A stretch of 11,768 bases of DNA from JASFRI01 sp050115015 (GTDB lineage: Bacteria > Acidobacteriota > Polarisedimenticolia > CBDVAL01): contig JASFRI010000095.1 in assembly GCA_050115015.1 (NCBI GenBank), positions 1 through 11,768 on the forward strand, given 5' to 3'. Numbering within the stretch: position 1 is the first letter of the stretch; each line of letters starts with the position of its first letter. The translations under genes and the position numbers were made by a program. Shown here piece after piece: positions 6,240 through 11,768 of this stretch. The notes under the pieces were generated by a model that saw nothing but the letters and a program-made list of their open reading frames with translations, was not told the DNA's origin and ran no database searches.

Positions 6240-9200
6240 TCCACTTCTGGAAGGTCAACCTGGCGGTCCTGCTGGGGGCCGGGGTCGCCTCGGCGGTCCT
6301 GACCGGCGCGCTCCTGGTCGGCGACTCGGTGACGGGAAGCCTCCGGGACCTGGCGCTGGACCGGCTGGGACGGATCCAGGAGGCACTGCTGTCGGAGCGC
6401 TTCTTCCGCGAGGGGCTCGGAGCGGCGGCGGGGGAGACGGCGGCGCCGGTGATCCTGTTGCGCGGAACCGCCACCCTGGACGGGAGCGGCGCCCGGGCCT
6501 CCGGCATCTCCGTGTTCGGCGTGGACGAGCGCTTCGCCGCCCTCTACCCGGACTTCCCGGAAGGGCTCGACCTGTCGCGGAAGGAGGGCCAGATCTTCGC
6601 CTCGGTGATCCTGAACCGGTCGCTGCAGGCGGAGCTGGGCGCGGCCGTGGGCGACGGCATGCTGCTGTCGTTCCCCATGGGGGACGATGTGCCGCGGGAC
6701 ACCTTGCTGGGGCGCCGCGATCGCGAGCATGTCCTGGGTTCCTTCCGCGGCGTGATCGTCGGGGTGATCCCCGACGAAGGGCCGGGACGGTTCGGCCTGG
6801 CCGCCCAGCAGGGGCTTCCCTTCAATGCCTTCGTGGATCTCGGTGCGCTGCAGCGCTCCCTGGACCAACGGGGGCGTGTCAACGCCGTCCTGTCCGCGAC
6901 GACCATCGCGCCGGAGCACCTGCGGGAGAACTTCCAGCTGGACGACCTCGGGCTCTTCCTGGTGCAGGCCCCGTCCTACGTGGCGGTCCAGAGCCGGGAG
7001 TTCGTGCTGCGCTCCTCTTCGGAGGCGGCCGTCGACGAGGCGGTGCGGGACCTGGCGCCGGTGGACGGGGCCGACGCGCTCCCGTTCCAGACCTACCTTG
7101 CCAACGCCATCCGGCTCGGGGACCGGATGGTCCCCTACTCCATGGTGACGGCGGTGGAGCTTCCCGTGCCGGCGCCCTTCGAGAGCCTCCGCCTCCAGGA
7201 CGGCAGCCCCGCACCGGCGCTGGCGGAGGACGAGATCCTGCTGAACACCTGGACGGCCCGGGATCTGGGGGCGAGAATCGGCGACGAGGTGCGCCTCGAG
7301 TACTACGTCGTGCAGGACACCGAGGCCATGCGCGAGGAGGCGGCCCGGTTCCGGGTGCGAGGTATCGTCCGGATGGAGGGGATGGGTGCCGATCCGGACC
7401 TGACGCCGAGCTATCCCGGCATCGGCGACGCTGCGGACATGTCCGCATGGGACCCCCCGTTCCCGGTGGAGCTGGACCGGATCCGTCCGCGGGACGAGCA
7501 GTACTGGGACGACCACCGGGGTACGCCGAAGGCTTTCCTCTCCGCGGCCGCCGGGCGCCGTCTCTGGTCGAACCGTTTCGGGACCGTGACGGCGATCCAG
7601 GTGGCCCCACCCGACGGCATGGACGTCCCGCAGGCCGCCGCCCACCTGGAGTCGTCCCTCCTCGCGACGGCGGACCCGGCTCGCTTCGGATACCGTCTCG
7701 TCCCCCTGCGGTCGGAGAGCCTCGACGCCTCCTCCGGCGCGACGGACTTCAGCCAGCTCTTCCTCGCCTTCAGCATGTTCCTGATCGTCTCCGCCGCCCT
7801 GCTCGTGGCCCTGCTGTTCCGGCTCGGGGTGGAGCAGCGGGCGCGGGAGGTGGGGCTGCTCCTCGCGGTGGGCTACCCGCCACGGGCCGTGCGCCGGCGC
7901 TTCCTGGCGGAGGGGCTCCTGGTCGGGGCGGTGGGAGCGCTCCTCGGCACCGCCGGCGGCGTCGGCTACGCAGGACTCATGATGCTGGGTCTGCGCACGC
8001 TGTGGAAGCCAGCGGTGGGGACCTCGCTGCTGTTCCTGCACGTCTCGCCGGTCAGCCTGGCGGTGGGTTGGCTCGTCGCCCTGGCGGTCGTCGCGCTCTC
8101 GATCCAGGGGACGGTCCGGCGGCTCGGGAAGCTGTCCACCACCGGCCTGCTGGCGGGCTCGATGCGCCCCACCCGCCGGCCCCGGGCCGCCGGCTGGACG
8201 GCGAAGGGCCTGGCGATCGGCGGCCTCGCCCTGGGGCTCGCGCTCGTCGCCGCCGCCGCGGCGACCGGCGTGGCATCCTCCGCCGGCCTGTTCTTCGGCG
8301 CCGGTTCCCTGTTCCTCGTATCCGGCCTGTCGTTCTTCGCCCTGTGGTGCCGGCGTGCCCGGCGCCGCCGCCCGGTCCGGCCTGGGCGCGGCGTGCTGGC
8401 GGCCCTGGCCGCCCGCAACAGCGCCCTCTCCCCGGGGCGCAGCCAGCTCAGCGCCGCCATGGTGGCATGCGCCTGCTTCGTCATCGTCGCCGCCGCCGCG
8501 AACCGCCACGACTACGTGGAGAAGCCCACCGACCGGAGCTCCGGGGCCGGCGGCTACGCCCTGATGGCCCGCTCGGACATCCCGCTCTACCACAGCCTCA
8601 CCACCCGCGACGGCCGCTTCGAGCTCGGCCTCGCCGGCGACGATGCGCTGCTGGACGACGTGGAGGTGACCCCGTTCCGGCTGCTCCCCGGCGACGACGC
8701 CAGCTGTCTGAACCTCTACCGCCCGAAGCGCCCGCGCATCCTCGGCGTCCCGGAGCAGCAGATCGAGCGCGGCGGCTTCACGTTCAGTGCGACCGCGGGC
8801 GGCGCGGAGAACCCCTGGGAGCTCCTGCACCGGGAGATGGAGCCGGGCGTGCTCCCTGCCTTCGGCGATGCAAACTCGGTGCAGTGGATCCTCCACCTCG
8901 GTCTCGGCAAGGACCTCGTGCTGGAGGACGAGGCGGGCCAGGAGATCCGGCTGCGACTGGTCGGCCTGTTCCAGAAGAGCATCTTCCAGAGCGACTTGCT
9001 GATCGCGGAGGATGCGTTCCTCGCCCACTTCCCGAGCCGCGGTGGCAACCGGGTGTTCCTGATCGACACCGGGAACGCCGATCCGCGCGCGGTGTCGGAG
9101 GCACTGGAGTCCGACCTGGCCGACTTCGGGTTCGACGTCACCCCGACCGCCGAGATGCTGGCCGCCTTCGAGCAGGTGCAGAACACCTACATCTCCACCT

Positions 9201-9568
9201 TCGTGGCCCTCGGCGGCCTGGGCCTGCTGCTCGGCACCCTCGGCCTCGGGGTGATCATGGTCCGCAACGTCCTGGAGCGCCGGAGCGAGCTGGCGACGCT
9301 GCGGGCGTTCGGCTTCCGCAAGCCGCGGCTCGCCTGGATGGTCCTGGTCGAGAACGCCTTCCTGCTGCTGCTGGGGGTCGCCCTCGGAGGCGGCTCCGCC
9401 CTGATCGCCGTGGCGCCGCACCTCTTCGCCACCGGCGCGGCGATCCCCTGGGCCTCCCTGGGGATGACGCTCGCCGCCGTCCTGGCGGTGGGCCTGCTCT
9501 CCAGCGTCGCCGCCGTCCGCCAGGTGCTGCGAACGCCCCTGCTGCCCGCGCTCAAGGCGGAGACCTGA
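6224..9568 (+). CDS. FtsX/MacB-family ABC permease, very large, ten-helix type
   Basis: The product is 1114 residues from a TTG start. No ATG is available near the N-terminus. TTG 6224 gives MRRSLIHFWKVNLAVLLG, a correct first helix, with GGACGG (6215-6220) just upstream, and overlaps the ATPase by 16 nt. Layout by hydrophobicity: TM1 about 11-32; a very long periplasmic part to about 505; an FtsX domain with three helices (about 510-630); two more helices (about 660-710); TM7 near 740-757; a second periplasmic domain (about 760-985); and a C-terminal FtsX domain with three helices (about 990-1100), including RSELATLRAFGFRK, the cytoplasmic coupling region matching REVGLLLAVGYPPR in the first half. 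Known: such duplicated permeases (YbbP, BceB) pair with LolD-like ATPases and act on lipids, lipoproteins or peptides. The first periplasmic part, about 470 residues, is roughly twice the MacB size. Cargo is unknown. Last gene of the operon. Confidence 0.9.
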   Translation: MRRSLIHFWKVNLAVLLGAGVASAVLTGALLVGDSVTGSLRDLALDRLGRIQEALLSERFFREGLGAAAGETAAPVILLRGTATLDGSGARASGISVFGVDERFAALYPDFPEGLDLSRKEGQIFASVILNRSLQAELGAAVGDGMLLSFPMGDDVPRDTLLGRRDREHVLGSFRGVIVGVIPDEGPGRFGLAAQQGLPFNAFVDLGALQRSLDQRGRVNAVLSATTIAPEHLRENFQLDDLGLFLVQAPSYVAVQSREFVLRSSSEAAVDEAVRDLAPVDGADALPFQTYLANAIRLGDRMVPYSMVTAVELPVPAPFESLRLQDGSPAPALAEDEILLNTWTARDLGARIGDEVRLEYYVVQDTEAMREEAARFRVRGIVRMEGMGADPDLTPSYPGIGDAADMSAWDPPFPVELDRIRPRDEQYWDDHRGTPKAFLSAAAGRRLWSNRFGTVTAIQVAPPDGMDVPQAAAHLESSLLATADPARFGYRLVPLRSESLDASSGATDFSQLFLAFSMFLIVSAALLVALLFRLGVEQRAREVGLLLAVGYPPRAVRRRFLAEGLLVGAVGALLGTAGGVGYAGLMMLGLRTLWKPAVGTSLLFLHVSPVSLAVGWLVALAVVALSIQGTVRRLGKLSTTGLLAGSMRPTRRPRAAGWTAKGLAIGGLALGLALVAAAAATGVASSAGLFFGAGSLFLVSGLSFFALWCRRARRRRPVRPGRGVLAALAARNSALSPGRSQLSAAMVACACFVIVAAAANRHDYVEKPTDRSSGAGGYALMARSDIPLYHSLTTRDGRFELGLAGDDALLDDVEVTPFRLLPGDDASCLNLYRPKRPRILGVPEQQIERGGFTFSATAGGAENPWELLHREMEPGVLPAFGDANSVQWILHLGLGKDLVLEDEAGQEIRLRLVGLFQKSIFQSDLLIAEDAFLAHFPSRGGNRVFLIDTGNADPRAVSEALESDLADFGFDVTPTAEMLAAFEQVQNTYISTFVALGGLGLLLGTLGLGVIMVRNVLERRSELATLRAFGFRKPRLAWMVLVENAFLLLLGVALGGGSALIAVAPHLFATGAAIPWASLGMTLAAVLAVGLLSSVAAVRQVLRTPLLPALKAET

Positions 9569-9590
9569 GCGCGGGGGGCCGGCACCGCGC
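9569..9590 (+). terminator. Possible weak terminator hairpin after the operon
   Basis: GCGCGG (9569-9574) pairs with CCGCGC (9585-9590) around a 10-nt loop, starting immediately after the permease stop. A pyrimidine/T-rich stretch follows (9599-9615, CGGCTCCTCTGTTGTTT) but there is no clean T-run, and in DNA of this GC content such 6-bp stems arise often. A rho-independent terminator is possible but not secure. Confidence 0.3.
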
Positions 9591-9723
9591 ACAAGCCTCG
9601 GCTCCTCTGTTGTTTACCGCTGTTCATCGCGCCACCGCCTCGCAGCGTGCCGGCGCGTCCTCCAGGCCCGGCGTTGGCGCGGATGGGGCGGTTTCGTGGC
9701 CCGATTCCCCTGCAGCAGCGGGG

Positions 9724-9745
9724 ATCCGCGGTATATTCCACGGAT
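9724..9745 (+). promoter_or_regulatory. Candidate -10 element or operator for the FG-GAP gene
   Basis: TATATT (9732-9737) is the most AT-rich point in a GC-rich gap and matches a sigma70-type -10 hexamer. It is flanked by ATCCGCGG and CCACGGAT, which form an imperfect inverted repeat (7 of 8 pairs), so the same site could bind a dimeric regulator. No convincing -35 box is seen about 17 bp upstream. It lies about 90 bp before the start codon of the downstream secreted protein, leaving room for a structured leader. Confidence 0.4.
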
Positions 9746-9780
9746 AGCACGGCAATCCTGAAAAAGCCCGAACGCGAACG

Positions 9781-9806
9781 CCGCGCCGGGAGATCCGCCG
9801 GCGCGG
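9781..9806 (+). other. Leader hairpin before the FG-GAP gene
   Basis: CCGCGCCGG (9781-9789) and CCGGCGCGG (9798-9806) are perfect 9-bp inverted repeats with an 8-nt loop (GAGATCCG). The stem is all G-C and ends right where the ribosome binding site begins (GGAGAGGGGAG, 9805-9815), so it could affect ribosome access or mRNA stability. There is no T-run after it, which argues against a terminator. The structure is seen; any function is inference. Confidence 0.5.
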
Positions 9807-9815
9807 AGAGGGGAG
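9805..9815 (+). promoter_or_regulatory. Ribosome binding site of the FG-GAP protein
   Basis: The purine run GGAGAGGGGAG lies 9 nt before ATG 9825 and fixes this start. Its first two bases are also the last two of the upstream hairpin stem. Confidence 0.7.
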
Positions 9816-9824
9816 ATCACGCCC

Positions 9825-11768
9825 ATGAGGCACCGGTGCTCTCGAACCACCGTCCTGCTGCTGGCGCTGGCTGCCGCCGCAGTCGACCCCGTCCCGGGCG
9901 AGCCGGTCCCCGACCCCGGGTCCGAATCCGTCGAGGCCCAGGCCCCCGACCTGCGGATCGCGGGCTGGGAGATCGACGATACCGCCACCGGCAACGGCGA
10001 TCTCGCCCTTCAGCCCGGAGAGACCGCGGAGATCCGAGTCTACCTCTACAACGCCGGCAACCAGAATGCCCAGGGGGTCTACGGACAGCTGGCGGAGGTG
10101 ACCGATCATCCCGACGTCGAGGTGACCGGCAAGGTCGCCACGTGGCCCGACATCTCGGCCTTCGAGACCCTGACCGGGAGCACGACGACCTTCGAGATCC
10201 AGGTCGCCGCCACGCGCCCCTGCTCGTGGGAGATCCCCCTGGAGATGCAGATCGTCGCCGGTGGCGGCTACTTCTTCGAGCAGCGCCTGACGCTGAGCCT
10301 GCGGCCGATCCGCGAGATCGAGCTGGCGAAGGACGCCGGCCGGCCCCTCATCTACGGGGCCGATATGCTGGACCGGTTCGGGAGCACCTCTGCCGCCGGA
10401 GACCTGAACGGTGACGGCCTGGACGATCTCATCGTCGGCACCTACCAGGCCTACGGCCTCACGGATTTCAACCCGCTCACCGGCGAGGTGATGGTCCGCT
10501 ACGGCACTCCCGACCGCTGGGCCGATGCGGACCTGGCGAGCCCACCGGGGTCCATCGGGATCATCTACCCGGTGTCGCTCTCGGACCAGTTCGGCTGGGA
10601 CGTGGCCACTGGCGATACCGACAGTAACGGCCAGGACGAGATCCTGATCGGGTTCGCACGATCGGACGGTCCGGCGGGGATGCGAACGGACGCCGGGGCG
10701 GTGGTGGCGCTCATCGGGAACGACGCCCTTACCGGATCGATCGATCTCAATGCACCTCCACCGGACGTGTACTTCGGGACGTTCCACGGAGTCGATCCCG
10801 GGGACGAGCTGGGCAAGGCCGTGGTCGCCGCGGACCTGAACGGCGACGGCTTCGAGGAGATCGTCGCGGCCGCTTGGAACGCGGACGGCTCGACGAACGC
10901 CGGGGACGCCAACGGAGAGGTGGTCATCGTGTACGGCCGCCTGTTCATCTTTGCCGGGGACTACGATCTGGCCTCCCCCTCCATCCCCATGTCCGTGATC
11001 TGGGGCGCGGACCCGTTCGACAACCTGGGACGGGATCTGGCGGCGGGAGACCTCGACGGGGATGGGTATGACGACCTGATCCTCGTTTCCTATGGATCGG
11101 GACCCGACAACCTGCGGACCTCCGCGGGAGAGGTGGTCGTCGTGTACGGCGGACCGGACGTGCTTCCGGACGTCGACCTGGCCGATCCCGCACGGCCGGC
11201 CAACGTCATCCGGATCTACGGACGGGAGAACGATGCCCTGCGGTCTGCCGCCACGGGCGACCTCGACGGCGACGGCTACGACGAGCTGATCCTGGGAGGC
11301 TCGGGGGGCAGCACCGGGACCTTCGATGCCGGCGTGGCCTACGTCCTTTACGGCGGACCGGCACGCTACGGCGACGTGGACCTGCGGACCCCTCCCCCGG
11401 GCGTCGGGATCATCTCGGGCCTGGCCACCGGGGCGGAGACCGGCTCCAGTCTGGGTGTCGCGGATCTGGACGGCGACGGGTACGGCGACCTGCTGATCGG
11501 CTCGCCCGAAGCGTCACCCCCGGGCCTCTCCTCCGCCGGGATCGTATCCGTTCTTCCGGGTGGGCCGGAGCGCATCGACTTCCTCAGCCTGCAGTTCCCG
11601 CCGGCGACCGTCACCAACATCCTGGGCACCAGCGCGAACCAGGACCTCATCGTGGGGGCCGCCGGGGACTTCGACGGGGACGGCCTTGACGACCTCGTGC
11701 TCGGGATCCCCTCGGAGAACGGTCCCGCGAACGAGTTCGGAACGCGCGGCGCATCCGGGGAGGTGCAA
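9825..11768 (+). CDS. Secreted FG-GAP (integrin-alpha-like) repeat protein, 3'-truncated
   Basis: The frame is open from ATG 9825 to the last base (648 codons, no stop), so the C-terminus lies outside the window. Residues 1-25 look like a signal peptide: RHRCSRT, then the hydrophobic run VLLLALAAAAV. Residues about 41-160 form a beta-sandwich resembling CARDB/NPGET domains of bacterial secreted proteins (DDTATGNGDLALQPGET, 51-67). From residue 184 there are seven FG-GAP repeats, each with a calcium loop of the form DxDxDGxxD/E: DLNGDGLDD (193), DTDSNGQDE (264), DLNGDGFEE (337), DLDGDGYDD (409), DLDGDGYDE (479), DLDGDGYGD (547) and DFDGDGLDD (615). Most are followed by a strand and a VxYG motif. 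Such proteins form calcium-stabilised beta-propellers at the cell surface or outside and bind proteins or glycans. The ligand is unknown. Own promoter likely; a C-terminal sorting or anchor domain may follow. Confidence 0.9.
   Translation, partial: MRHRCSRTTVLLLALAAAAVDPVPGEPVPDPGSESVEAQAPDLRIAGWEIDDTATGNGDLALQPGETAEIRVYLYNAGNQNAQGVYGQLAEVTDHPDVEVTGKVATWPDISAFETLTGSTTTFEIQVAATRPCSWEIPLEMQIVAGGGYFFEQRLTLSLRPIREIELAKDAGRPLIYGADMLDRFGSTSAAGDLNGDGLDDLIVGTYQAYGLTDFNPLTGEVMVRYGTPDRWADADLASPPGSIGIIYPVSLSDQFGWDVATGDTDSNGQDEILIGFARSDGPAGMRTDAGAVVALIGNDALTGSIDLNAPPPDVYFGTFHGVDPGDELGKAVVAADLNGDGFEEIVAAAWNADGSTNAGDANGEVVIVYGRLFIFAGDYDLASPSIPMSVIWGADPFDNLGRDLAAGDLDGDGYDDLILVSYGSGPDNLRTSAGEVVVVYGGPDVLPDVDLADPARPANVIRIYGRENDALRSAATGDLDGDGYDELILGGSGGSTGTFDAGVAYVLYGGPARYGDVDLRTPPPGVGIISGLATGAETGSSLGVADLDGDGYGDLLIGSPEASPPGLSSAGIVSVLPGGPERIDFLSLQFPPATVTNILGTSANQDLIVGAAGDFDGDGLDDLVLGIPSENGPANEFGTRGASGEVQ
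10374..11768 (+). repeat. Seven tandem FG-GAP repeats (beta-propeller blades) within the secreted protein
   Basis: Calcium loops start at residues 193, 264, 337, 409, 479, 547 and 615, a spacing of 68-73 residues. The unit reads roughly (F/L)G-x-x-x-A-x-G-D-L-D-G-D-G-Y-D-D-L-I-L-G, then a loop and a VxYGG strand. The second loop has Asn where the others have Asp at the fifth position, and the fifth and sixth units have lost the usual FG at their start. The repeats are diverged at DNA level, so they are protein repeats and not recent duplications. Confidence 0.85.

Noticed and set aside
5771..9592. A 1273-codon open frame on the - strand opposite the ATPase and permease
   Set aside because: It is antisense to a well-supported permease, its product is low-complexity and rich in Arg, Gly, Gln and His, and it has no recognisable motif. 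Long antisense frames are expected when third positions are almost all G or C.
9647..10414. A 255-codon + frame spanning the leader and the start of the FG-GAP gene
   Set aside because: It is out of frame with the signal peptide and NPGET domain and its product is Arg-rich without motifs; it is a shadow of the real gene.
1..11768. CRISPR arrays, tRNA or rRNA genes, insertion sequences, attachment sites
   Set aside because: I saw no spaced direct repeats, no transposase or integrase, no tRNA-like cloverleaf and no rRNA segment by reading; codon and base use is uniform along the window.

Overview
This is an 11.8 kb, very GC-rich stretch (third codon positions are nearly all G or C) in which every supported gene lies on the + strand. 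The first gene is the end of a TonB-dependent outer-membrane receptor, so the organism is Gram-negative. No rRNA, tRNA or marker protein is present, so the taxon cannot be read directly. By recollection of family resemblance (halogenase-like flavoprotein, CGSC-type glycosyltransferase, very large FtsX permease, FG-GAP protein with an NPGET-type domain), an Acidobacteriota, Planctomycetota or similar environmental lineage is my best guess.

Region 1 (2-3822) holds four genes. They are a 5'-truncated TonB-dependent receptor, an FAD-dependent oxidoreductase with flavin-dependent-halogenase hallmarks, a 78-residue DUF3311-type membrane protein, and a 490-residue sodium:solute symporter (SSS family). 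The last three are joined by ATGA overlaps. The set suggests uptake across both membranes around a flavoprotein that may act on an imported or locally made compound.

Region 2 (3822-9568) continues without a gap. It holds a GT4 glycosyltransferase with an unusual CxxC motif in its N-terminal loop, a hotdog acyl-CoA thioesterase (YbgC/4HBT-like), a LolD/MacB-type ABC ATPase, and a 1114-residue FtsX/MacB-type permease with about ten membrane segments. Junctions are 1-16 nt overlaps or a 7-nt gap. The block therefore looks like one transcription unit of at least seven genes, probably including the receptor (22-nt gap). A sugar transferase, an acyl-thioester hydrolase and a lipoprotein/lipid-type ABC machine together point to making or moving an acylated or glycosylated envelope molecule. 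That pathway is inference.

Region 3 (9569-9824) is the only real intergenic gap. It contains a possible weak terminator hairpin, an AT-rich TATATT inside an imperfect palindrome (a candidate promoter or operator), a perfect 9-bp hairpin and a strong ribosome binding site.

Region 4 (9825 to the window end) is a secreted protein, open to the last base and so 3'-truncated. It has a signal peptide, a CARDB/NPGET-like beta-sandwich and seven regularly spaced FG-GAP calcium-loop repeats, which fits an integrin-alpha-like seven-bladed beta-propeller.
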